Assembly (NCBI RefSeq): GCF_030817355.1
Contig: NZ_JAUSZH010000001.1
Location: forward strand, 372,001 to 436,000
Source: Streptomyces sp. V1I1
GTDB lineage: Bacteria; Actinomycetota; Actinomycetes; Streptomycetales; Streptomycetaceae
Direction: 5' to 3'
Length of the DNA: 64,000 bases
Part shown: one piece after another, positions 33,946-41,356 of the stretch
How positions within the stretch are numbered: the stretch's first letter is position 1
How the letters are laid out: every line of letters begins with the position of its first letter
Program-made: the position numbers and the translations under genes
Notes under the pieces: model-generated
What the model was told of the DNA's origin: nothing
Databases searched by the model: none
Seen by the model: only the letters and a program-made list of their open reading frames with translations

Positions 33946-34834
33946 CTTTTGCCACTTCCTTGATCTCTTTTCGTACCAACCACTCGGACTCACAACGCAC
34001 GTTGCTCGATGTACCGCACAAGCGTGTCTTGCACCACATCACGATGGGGCGTCACTCGACGACGTGACGTCCCTTCGGCTGCGCCCGGCACGAGGTCGCG
34101 GCCGACAGCAGTGGCGAGCAGCTCGCACGCCGGCCGGTACGCCATTGGTATCTCGGCCCTATGAGGGGACTTGGGACAGGTGATCCCGCACGACACGGAA
34201 GCTGGGTACGTAGCTGTGCACGCGGCTGAGCACATTCGGGTGTACGCCGACAAAGTCCAAGACGCAGAGTGTCTGTTCCGCGGCGTCGGACGCGGTCCGC
34301 GCCCGGGCCCCGTCCCGCTGCCGTGAAGGGCGCGCGCTAGCTGCCGCGCACACCTGGCCTAGCCGCATCGGGGCCGGTACAGGTGGAGTTCGACCTGTCC
34401 TGAACCTGCTTCTGACTGAGCTTGGAGTGCCCCGGATACTCGACCTGCAAGGAAGGTGCGGCGCTGTCAGAACTCGTGGACATTTGGCTCCCGGGCCGAC
34501 GCCCGGGTGCCGTCCGAACCGCTGTCCGTTCCCGTGAACTGGCTAGGGCGGCTTTCAGCGGCCCGCCGGAGCGACTCCAACTGGCCCCAGCGGGAGGGGC
34601 GTTCGGAGGTACTGAGGGTGGTGGCGAGGGCGAAAGGGAAGCGTGACGCTTCCGCGAACGCTTCCCGCCGGACATCATCGACCGGCAGGCTCACCATCAT
34701 GGCCTTCGTCGTGGTCACGTGCACCTTGGTCGGAGCACACGATCAGACGAAGGCCGCCTCCACGTCGGGCGAATACCGATACGAGTGACCAAGCCCGAAG
34801 CGCCGTTCGAAGCTCTCCGCTAGGCCCCCCATGC
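33946..34834. other. Long region without a convincing gene
   Basis: Frames 34456-34788 (+) and 34467-34724 (-) overlap each other and neither has a ribosome site or familiar motif; the minus frame begins HVTTTKAMMVSLPVDDVRRE. An inverted repeat GGGAAGCG...CGCTTCCC spans about 34637-34670. An AT-richer patch near 33955-33990 may be the promoter of the 33945 ORF. Confidence 0.35.
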
Positions 34835-35299
34835 CTAGGAAGCGGAGAGGTCGTCCCTCATTGCTGCCCGGAGCGCTTTGAGGGTGTCGGTGAGCGCCGA
34901 TAGTGCGTCGCTCCACTGAGGGTCCGCGCGTACGTCGGGTTCATCGAAGCAGTCACGCAGATCACGAAGTCTCGTGAATGCCTGATCCGCCATGTGTCCC
35001 AGCGGTTCGGGGGCCGTGATCAGCATCTGATAGCGCAGCCCGTAGGCGCCGCCGGAGCCCAAGATCTCGCCCGCCTGCCGCACCCGGTCCTCAAGCGTCA
35101 GCGATGGGGAACGTCTCAGGTCGCGCAACCGGTGCGTGGTCAGGGAGAGCGCCGCAAGGTATTCACCATAGAGCTGTCGTTTGACGGACTGCTCGCGAGA
35201 GGAATGATCACGTTTCCAGCGCGAACGCTCGGCCAGCATGGTTGTCCCCACGCCGACAGCCGCGCCCAGCGCGGTACCCACCAAGGTCCCCCAGTCCAT
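34835..35299 (-). CDS. Conserved hypothetical protein with N-terminal membrane helix
   Basis: 154 residues. MDWGTLVGTALGAAVGVGTT is a short membrane or membrane-associated helix, then basic RSRWKRDHSSREQSVKRQLY and a helical cytosolic region (YLAALSLTTHRLRDLRRSPS, DQAFTRLRDLRDCFDEPDV). The design (one helix plus coiled bundle) is common in small Streptomyces proteins of unknown role. ATG 35299 lacks a ribosome site and may be leaderless. No partner gene is apparent. Confidence 0.7.
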   Translation of the reverse strand: MDWGTLVGTALGAAVGVGTTMLAERSRWKRDHSSREQSVKRQLYGEYLAALSLTTHRLRDLRRSPSLTLEDRVRQAGEILGSGGAYGLRYQMLITAPEPLGHMADQAFTRLRDLRDCFDEPDVRADPQWSDALSALTDTLKALRAAMRDDLSAS

Positions 35300-35454
35300 G
35301 GCCAGATGCTAATCGGTTATTCAACAACTACATGGGGGCTAGCCCTACTTCAAGCCAACACGACGAACGAGCCCTCCTTAACCTCTTGCTGTCCGGCGCT
35401 CCTGCCAGGCAGGGCTCCGGGCCTGAGCCGGACGGCTGAATCCATGAGGCCAGG
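35300..35454. other. Divergent promoter region
   Basis: Between the 35299 gene and the truncated 35455 gene. AATCGGTTATTCAACAACTA near 35309-35328 is AT-rich and plausible as a promoter; no operator was recognised. Confidence 0.3.
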
Positions 35455-35572
35455 ATGACCGCGGATGACGGCGTGTGGCGGCTGATGCGCAAGGACGCTC
35501 TTCTCGGCACGATCATCGTGGATGAAGCCGACTTCCCCTGGCTGCGCGGCCAGTTCGTCCCTGAACCCAGCT
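35455..35572 (+). pseudogene. 5' fragment of a conserved Streptomyces hypothetical gene
   Basis: ATG 35455 starts MTADDGVWRLMRKDALLGTI, IVDEADFPWLRGQFVPEPSF. I recognise this N-terminus from a family of about 110-residue proteins of unknown function. After 40 residues it collides with the 3' end of the convergent HxlR gene, so about 65% of the protein is missing. Confidence 0.55.
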
Positions 35573-35953
35573 TCAGATGTCGAAGCGGCGGCGGGAGGCC
35601 TCGATGTGACCGAGGTACTGGTGGGTCCAGCCGCACATTCCATCGACCGTCCCTCGTAGGGCTTGGCCCGGCTCGGTGAGGGTGTACTCGACCCGCGGCG
35701 GCACGGTGGGGTGGACGTTCCGCTCGACCAGGCCGTTGCGCTCCAGCATGCGCAGGTTCTGGGTGAGCATCTTGTGGCTGATGCCCTCGATTTCATTTCG
35801 CAACTCGCTGAAGCGCAGGGTCCGTTCACCGAGAACCTCGATGATCAGGAATGCCCACTTGTTGGCGACGTCCGAGAAGATTTCCCGCGCCAAAGAGTCC
35901 GCGCGCGTCAGGTCTGCTTCCTTGGGCGAGCGGCTGAACTGCTTGGTCACCAT
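35573..35953 (-). CDS. HxlR-family transcriptional regulator
   Basis: 126 residues, a single winged helix: SLAREIFSDVANKWAFLIIE, VLGERTLRFSELRNEIEGIS, HKMLTQNLRMLERNGLVERN and VPPRVEYTLTEPGQALRG. HxlR proteins dimerise and respond to reactive carbonyls, quinones or oxidants, often through Cys; the only Cys here is in MCGWTHQ. Start ATG 35953. It is divergent from a RidA-family gene and most likely represses it through the dyads at 36023-36053. Confidence 0.88.
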   Translation of the reverse strand: MVTKQFSRSPKEADLTRADSLAREIFSDVANKWAFLIIEVLGERTLRFSELRNEIEGISHKMLTQNLRMLERNGLVERNVHPTVPPRVEYTLTEPGQALRGTVDGMCGWTHQYLGHIEASRRRFDI

Positions 35954-36022
35954 AAGGTTCCCCAGTCACTGAAAAGTGCGTTCTTCCATGTCAGCGGCCA
36001 CTCTCCTACGGTTCCTCAGTAA

Positions 36023-36053
36023 CCACAAGTGACCAAGCGCGTTGTGGCTTGGT
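36023..36053. promoter_or_regulatory. Two interleaved dyads between HxlR and RidA genes
   Basis: CCACAA (36023-36028) pairs with TTGTGG (36042-36047) and ACCAAG (36032-36037) with CTTGGT (36048-36053). They overlap each other in the divergent promoter region, a plausible HxlR operator. Confidence 0.5.
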
Positions 36054-36091
36054 GGAAGCGGGCCCACGGGCTCTCGCAACAAGGAGGCAGC

Positions 36092-36499
36092 ATGGCCATC
36101 ACCCTGGTGAACCCTGACGGGTTGCCGAAGGTCGAGGCGTACCGGCACGTGTCGGTCGCCACCGGGTCGAAGCTGGTGTTCATCGCCGGGCAGGTCGCCT
36201 GGGATGCCGATGGGGTCACGGTCGGCGAAGGTGACCTCGCCGCTCAGGTCGAGCAGTGCTACCTCAACGTCGCCACCGCCCTGGCCGGGGTCGGTGGTTC
36301 CTTCGACGACGTAGCGAAACTAACCGTCTACGTCGTCGACTGGACCCCCGACAAGATGCCCCTCTTCGGAGAGGGAGTCGCTCGGGCGGCCGCGAAGCTG
36401 GGGGTCACCCCGGTACCGCCGGGCACGCTGCTGGGCGTTGCAGCACTGGACGTACCCGACCATCTGGTTGAGGTCGAAGCCACCGCGATCATCGACTGA
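36092..36499 (+). CDS. RidA-family protein (enamine/imine deaminase or related)
   Basis: 135 residues of the YjgF/RidA trimeric fold: TGSKLVFIAGQVAWDADGVT, AQVEQCYLNVATALAGVGGS, VAKLTVYVVDWTPDKMP and the closing PPGTLLGVAALDVPDHLVEV, EATAIID. The Arg that binds substrate in true RidA (the xxxxR before the end) appears replaced: the motif reads GTLLGVAAL instead of RSxVxV, so it may belong to another subgroup. AGGAGG lies 6 nt before ATG 36092, which is preferred over 36029. Controlled by the divergent HxlR. Confidence 0.85.
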   Translation: MAITLVNPDGLPKVEAYRHVSVATGSKLVFIAGQVAWDADGVTVGEGDLAAQVEQCYLNVATALAGVGGSFDDVAKLTVYVVDWTPDKMPLFGEGVARAAAKLGVTPVPPGTLLGVAALDVPDHLVEVEATAIID

Positions 36500-36530
36500 A
36501 CAGGTGTTCTTCGCCCTGAGGTTGTTCTTG

Positions 36531-36737
36531 GAGATCGCGCGGATAGGTCAGGGGCATCGGCTGGGCCGGGTGTCCCAGCGATGGCTGGTCCAGGCTTGGG
36601 CCGGTAATCGGCGGACGATGGTGATCGCGTTGGCGAGCGCGATGAACGCCTCGATGACACGGGCCCTGCGCTCGGTGCAGATGGCGAGTTTGTTGACATG
36701 AGGGCAGGTCCTTTCGCTGGCTCGACACGGATGAGTC
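36531..36737 (-). mobile_element. IS5-family transposase 3' remnant (second copy of the outer remnant)
   Basis: 207 bp encoding on the minus strand [40 protein letters not shown] and DTRPSRCP, the C-terminal end of an IS5 transposase. Both ends match the two pieces at 1255-1321 and 3683-3765. The 57 bp between those pieces survive only here. No terminal repeat or start codon is left. Confidence 0.75.
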
Positions 36738-36858
36738 CCCGACAGACATGGGCCGCGAGACCGCCGACAAGCTGACGGAACTCCTCGGTCTGCTGCAGAG
36801 GCAGATGCCGACGGTCCTGGCCGCGCAGGATGCCTACGCCGTCCAGTCAACCGATTGA
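36738..36858 (+). pseudogene. C-terminal fragment resembling a MarR-type regulator
   Basis: Reads MGRETADKLTELLGLLQRQM, PTVLAAQDAYAVQSTD before TGA 36856-36858. Terminal helices of MarR proteins look alike, but 36 residues are too few for certainty. The rest was lost at the IS5 remnant boundary. Confidence 0.3.
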
Positions 36859-37052
36859 CCTTGCTTTGCAAGGTGGCACCGCAGCACCGCTCCCCCGCCG
36901 GGCCCAGGAACAGAGGGCCGGCGGCCTCAACCCTCTGGCCGGTGATCCAGCGGGCGCAGGAAAGGCGATGGTCAACCCGCCGACCGCCGACAGCGCATGA
37001 GTGGCAAGTGAACCTGGAATAGCTGGCCCGCTGAAGGACCGAGAGGAATCGG

Positions 37053-37083
37053 TTGACCTCAAGTTTGGTTTAGGTCATAGCGT
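37053..37083 (+). promoter_or_regulatory. MerR-type promoter of the ABC transporter gene
   Basis: TTGACC (-35) and TAGCGT (-10) are separated by 19 bp, too long for normal use. In the spacer GACCTCAA and TTTAGGTC form a near-perfect dyad (7 of 8). A 19-bp spacer with a central dyad is the mark of promoters activated by MerR-family proteins, many of which in Streptomyces recognise ACCTCAA-type arms. Confidence 0.65.
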
Positions 37084-37155
37084 TCTGGGTGCGCCCCGGG
37101 CCACACCGGCCGACGGGAACCGCGTCGGCCCACCACCAGATTCCGGAGGCACCCC

Positions 37156-39045
37156 ATGGACATGGAAGTCACCGCGTGGACATCGCTGCACAGCGCGATG
37201 AACGCCCAGCAGGACCGGAGACCCTTCTCCCGGGCCACCCTGCGCCGCATCGTCTCCTTCGCCCGGCCGCACCGTCGGCAGCTGTACCGCTTCCTGCTGC
37301 TCAGTGTGGTCACCGCCCTGCTCGCCGTGGCGACACCTGTGCTCGCCGGCCGCGTCATCGACGCGATCGTCAAAGGCCAGCAGACCGGCACGGTCACCCG
37401 GCTCGCGCTGCTGATCGCTGTCATCGCCGTCGCCGAAGCGGGGCTCGGTCTGCTCACCCGCTGGCTGTCGGCCAATCTCGGCGAGGGGCTGATCCTCGAT
37501 CTCCGCACGGCGGTCTTCGACCACGTCCAGCGGATGCCAGTCGCCTTCTTCACGCGCACCCGCACCGGCGCACTCGTGAGCCGGCTCAACAACGACGTCA
37601 TCGGGGCCCAACGGGCCTTCAGCAACACCCTCTCCGGCGTCGTCTCCAACCTCGTCACCCTGCTGATGACTCTTGCCGTGATGCTCAGCATCTCCTGGCA
37701 GATCACCCTGCTCGCCCTCGTCCTGCTGCCGGTGTTCGTTGTCCCCGCCCGCCGGATGGGCTCCCGCATGGCCAAGATGCAGCGCGAGGCCGCCAACCAC
37801 AACGCCGCCATGGGCACCCAGATGACCGAGCGGTTCTCCGCCCCAGGCGCGACCCTGGTCAAACTCTTCGGGCGCCCCGCCGACGAGTCCGCCGAATTCG
37901 CCGCCCGGGCCCGCCGGGTGCGCGATATCGGCATCCGTACAGCCATGGCCCAGTCCGTCTTCATCACCGCCCTCACCCTGGTGTCCGCACTGGCCCTCGC
38001 CCTGGTTTACGGACTCGGCGGCTACTACGCACTGCGCGGCAGCCTGGACCCGGGAGCCGTCGTCGCCCTCGCCCTGCTCCTCACCCGCCTCTATGCCCCG
38101 CTGACCGCACTGGCCGGCGCCCGTGTCGAGGCGATGAGCGCACTGGTCAGTTTCGAGCGGGTCTTCGAGATCCTCGACCTGAAACCACTGATCTCCGAGA
38201 AGCCGGACGCCCGCCGGGTGCCGGACGGTCCGGTGTCCGTGGAGTTCGACGGGGTCCGCTTCGGCTACCCCTCCGCCGACAAGGTCTCCCTCGCCTCCCT
38301 CGAAGAGGTCGCCACTCTCGACTCCCGCGGCGGCACAGAGGTTCTGCACGGCATCTCCTTCCGCGCCGAACCCGGCCGGATGGTCGCGCTGGTCGGCTCC
38401 TCCGGCGCGGGCAAGTCCACGATCGCGCAACTGATGCCGCGGCTGTACGACGCCGACGCCGGTTTCGTACGGCTCAACGGCATCGACGTACGCGACCTGA
38501 CCTCGGACTCGATCCGCGAGACGATCGGCATGGTCACCCAGGACGGCCACCTCTTCCACGAATCCGTCCGCGCCAACCTGCTCCTCGCCCGGCCCGACGC
38601 CACCGAGGACGACATCTGGGATGCCCTGCGCCGCTCCCGCCTGGAAGGGCTGGTGGCCTCGCTGCCCGACGGCCTGGACACCGTCGTCGGCGAGCGCGGC
38701 TACCGGCTCTCCGGCGGCGAGCGGCAGCGGCTGACCATCGCCCGGCTGCTGTTGGCCCGCCAGCGAGTCGTCATCCTCGACGAGGCGACCGCCCACCTCG
38801 ACTCCACCTCCGAGGCGGCGGTCCAGGAGGCCCTCGGGGAGGCACTGTCGGGCCGTACCGCCGTGGTGATCGCCCACCGGCTATCGACCGTACGAGCCGC
38901 AGACCTGATCCTGGTCGTCGAGGAGGGCAAGGTCGTCCAACGCGGAACCCACACTGAACTCCTGGCCGCCGGCGGCCGCTACGAGGAGCTGTACCGCACC
39001 CAGTTCGAACACCCGGGAGCGGAGGAGGCACACCCCGTCCATTGA
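37156..39045 (+). CDS. ABC exporter, fused permease-ATPase (MsbA/LmrA type)
   Basis: 629 residues. Six membrane helices begin at YRFLLLSVVTALLAVATPVL; the permease carries the usual RTGALVSRLNNDVIG coupling region. The ATPase has Walker A (VALVGSSGAGKSTIAQLM), Q-loop (GMVTQDGHLFHESV), signature (YRLSGGERQRLTIAR), Walker B (RVVILDEATAHLD) and H-loop (VVIAHRLSTV). Between permease and ATPase an insert of about 20 residues (ADKVSLASLEEVATLDSRGG) follows FGYP. GGAGG lies 6 nt before the ATG. Its promoter looks MerR-controlled, which points to drug efflux. No MerR gene is in the window near it. Confidence 0.92.
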   Translation: MDMEVTAWTSLHSAMNAQQDRRPFSRATLRRIVSFARPHRRQLYRFLLLSVVTALLAVATPVLAGRVIDAIVKGQQTGTVTRLALLIAVIAVAEAGLGLLTRWLSANLGEGLILDLRTAVFDHVQRMPVAFFTRTRTGALVSRLNNDVIGAQRAFSNTLSGVVSNLVTLLMTLAVMLSISWQITLLALVLLPVFVVPARRMGSRMAKMQREAANHNAAMGTQMTERFSAPGATLVKLFGRPADESAEFAARARRVRDIGIRTAMAQSVFITALTLVSALALALVYGLGGYYALRGSLDPGAVVALALLLTRLYAPLTALAGARVEAMSALVSFERVFEILDLKPLISEKPDARRVPDGPVSVEFDGVRFGYPSADKVSLASLEEVATLDSRGGTEVLHGISFRAEPGRMVALVGSSGAGKSTIAQLMPRLYDADAGFVRLNGIDVRDLTSDSIRETIGMVTQDGHLFHESVRANLLLARPDATEDDIWDALRRSRLEGLVASLPDGLDTVVGERGYRLSGGERQRLTIARLLLARQRVVILDEATAHLDSTSEAAVQEALGEALSGRTAVVIAHRLSTVRAADLILVVEEGKVVQRGTHTELLAAGGRYEELYRTQFEHPGAEEAHPVH

Positions 39046-39289
39046 ACTCACCGCACCCACAGTGACCAAGTCCGTATCGCCGACGGGCAGATCGATGCTC
39101 TTCCCCTGTCGCCACGACCAGAGCTGCCTCCCCGATCATGGGCGGATGGCTTGCACAACGGCAGACGGTGCCGAGCCGGTGGATGATCCCGCTGATCGCC
39201 TGGCGGACGGCGACCGTCGGCCTCAACCACGAGGGTGGTGGGCCAAAAAACTATGTGCGGATCAGGAATCCGGTTGACAGGCTGAGATC
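39046..39289. other. Intergenic region, nothing supported
   Basis: Between the ABC exporter and the esterase. GGGCCAAAAAACTATGTGCG near 39241 is a local A-run that could belong to the esterase promoter. No hairpin terminator was found for the exporter. Confidence 0.3.
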
Positions 39290-40531
39290 ATGAACCACCA
39301 GCACGACGACGTCCCCGGCTCCTCCACCACGCCCCGGACAACGGCCTGGATCACCAGGCCCGTCACCGCGGACCTCCTGCGCGGCGCACTCGACTTGGAG
39401 CGCACCGAGCACGGGGTGCTGCCGCACCGGCTGCCCGCCCGGGCCCGCGCGCAGTGCGCCGACGGGCAGCTGGCCATGGCGGAGGCCCAGCCCTCCGGAG
39501 TGCGGCTGGTCCTCCGCACCCGGGCCACCGCCGTCGAGCTGGACACGCTCCGCACCAAGGTGGCCTACCAGGGCGCCCCGCCTCGTCCGGACGGTGTGTA
39601 CGACCTGCTCGTCGATGGCCGTCTGGCCGGGCGGGCAAGTGTCACCGGCGGCAACGTCCTGATGGTGGACATGGCCACCGGGTCTGCGGAAACCCGGCCC
39701 GGCCCGGTCGGCACCGTCCGGTTCACCGGTCTGCCCGACCGTGTGAAGGATGTCGAGATCTGGCTGCCGCACAACGAGATCACCCAGCTGGTCGCCCTGC
39801 GCACTGACGCCCCCGTCGAGGCCGTGTCGGAACAGGGCCGCAGGGTGTGGCTGCACCACGGCAGTTCGATCAGCCACGGCTCCGACGCAGCCAGCCCCAG
39901 CACGACTTGGCCGGCGCTGGCCGCCTCCCTCGGCGGCGTGGAGCTGATCAACCTCGGTCTGGGCGGCAGCGCTTTGCTCGATGCGTTCACCGCCCGCGCC
40001 CTGCGGGACACCCCCGCGGACCTGATCAGCGTCAAGATCGGCATCAACCTTATCAACATCGACCTGATGCGTCTGCGTGCCTTCACTCCGGCGGTGCACG
40101 GCTTCCTCGACACCATCCGCGAGGGCCACCCCGCCACTCCGCTCTTGGTCGTCTCGCCCATCCTGTGCCCCATCCACGAGGACACTCCCGGCCCCAGCGC
40201 CCCGGACTTCAGCAACCTCAGCACTGGGAAGCTGCAGTTCCGGGCCGCGGGCGACCCCGCGGAACGGGCCAGCGGGAAGCTGACGCTCAACGTCATCCGG
40301 GACGAACTGGCCCGCGTCGTGAAGCAGCGGGCAACCGACGACCCGAACCTGCACTACCTCGACGGCCACGACCTCTACGGCGAGGCGGACTTCGCTGAGC
40401 TGCCGCTGCCCGACCAGCTCCACCCGGACGCCGCCACACACCGCCGCATCGGCGAACGCTTCGCTGCCCTGGCCTTCGGCACCGACGGACCGTTCGCCGC
40501 CGAGCGTGCCTGCTCTACGGGCGCGAAGTGA
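39290..40531 (+). CDS. Two-domain SGNH/GDSL-type esterase
   Basis: 413 residues, no signal peptide. The N-terminal half (to about 180) is a beta-rich carbohydrate-esterase-like domain (VRLVLRTRATAVELDTLRTK). The C-terminal SGNH hydrolase has block I with the nucleophile Ser in VWLHHGSSISHGSDA, block II Gly in NLGLGGSALLDAF, block III Asn in ISVKIGINLINID, and block V with the Asp and His in LPDQLHPDAATHRRIGE. It would remove acyl groups from carbohydrates or lipids inside the cell. Start ATG 39290 with a weak ribosome site (GGCTGAG). Monocistronic. Confidence 0.85.
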   Translation: MNHQHDDVPGSSTTPRTTAWITRPVTADLLRGALDLERTEHGVLPHRLPARARAQCADGQLAMAEAQPSGVRLVLRTRATAVELDTLRTKVAYQGAPPRPDGVYDLLVDGRLAGRASVTGGNVLMVDMATGSAETRPGPVGTVRFTGLPDRVKDVEIWLPHNEITQLVALRTDAPVEAVSEQGRRVWLHHGSSISHGSDAASPSTTWPALAASLGGVELINLGLGGSALLDAFTARALRDTPADLISVKIGINLINIDLMRLRAFTPAVHGFLDTIREGHPATPLLVVSPILCPIHEDTPGPSAPDFSNLSTGKLQFRAAGDPAERASGKLTLNVIRDELARVVKQRATDDPNLHYLDGHDLYGEADFAELPLPDQLHPDAATHRRIGERFAALAFGTDGPFAAERACSTGAK

Positions 40532-40653
40532 TACCCCGCGTACGAGAGTTGCTCGCTGCTGCGCCCGACGACCCGGCATCTGACGGACCTTAAGGCTTAA
40601 GCTCAGGCCTACGCTTGGAAGGCAGGACCAGCTCAGCCCAGCTCGGTCGCTCC

Positions 40654-41250
40654 TCAGCCGCGCTCGGCCGCGGCCAGGGCCGCGCGCAGCGTCGCGAAGT
40701 CCGCGCTCGCTCCCGGGTCGTCCATGGAGATGCCGCGACCCTGCGGGTTCTTCGCGTACGGAACGACATAGGCCGGAGTGTCGCGCTGGAAACGCCAGCT
40801 GTCGGCGAGGGGCCCCGCGTCCAGGGCGTCGTATCCGAGGAGATCGAGCAGCCGGGTGGCGGCGGCCTTCGCCTCAGGGTCATCGCCGGCGGTCGGCAGC
40901 GCCGAGCGGTCGGCAGCGCCGGAGGGCCGGGCCAGCGCGGCCAGATGCGCGTAGAAGATGTTGTTGAACGCCTTGACGACCTGGGAGTCCGGCAGATGCC
41001 GCCGGAGGAGTTCGCTGGTGGTGGTCTCTTCCGAGTCCAGTTCGGCGATCCGTCCGTCACGCTCGGGGTAGTAGTTGTTCGTGTCGAGAACGACCTTCCC
41101 CGCCAGCGGTGCCACCGGCACCTGGCGGTAGTTCTTCAGCGGGACGGTGACCACGACCCAGTCGCCGGCGGCCGCCTCGGCGGGTGTCGCCCTCGGGGCT
41201 CGGGGCTGTGTCCGACCATCCGCGCGTACAACCTCAACGGCGGACTGCGA
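40654..41250 (-). pseudogene. NADPH-dependent F420 reductase-like gene, N-terminus lost
   Basis: The C-terminal three quarters are clear: ATPAEAAAGDWVVVTVPLKN, GKVVLDTNNYYPERDGRIAE, DSQVVKAFNNIFYAHLAALA and TRLLDLLGYDALDAGPLADS, typical of F420H2:NADP oxidoreductase-like Rossmann proteins. The expected N-terminal GxGxxG strand is absent; upstream the frame becomes Gly/Pro/Arg-rich and overlaps the promoter and start of the 41357 gene. The 5' end was probably replaced by rearrangement. Confidence 0.7.
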
Positions 41251-41356
41251 GTCCAACGTGCGAGGACCAGCGCCTGACGGGCCGCCACCGATACGCCCAC
41301 CTCCACCGGAGGCGATCGGCCGAGGCCACGGGCCGGCGCCATTGGAGAGGCCGACC

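Noticed and set aside
37075..38877. Open 600-codon minus-strand frame opposite the ABC exporter
   Set aside because: Gly/Asp/Glu-rich shadow reading of the exporter; all ABC motifs are on the plus strand.
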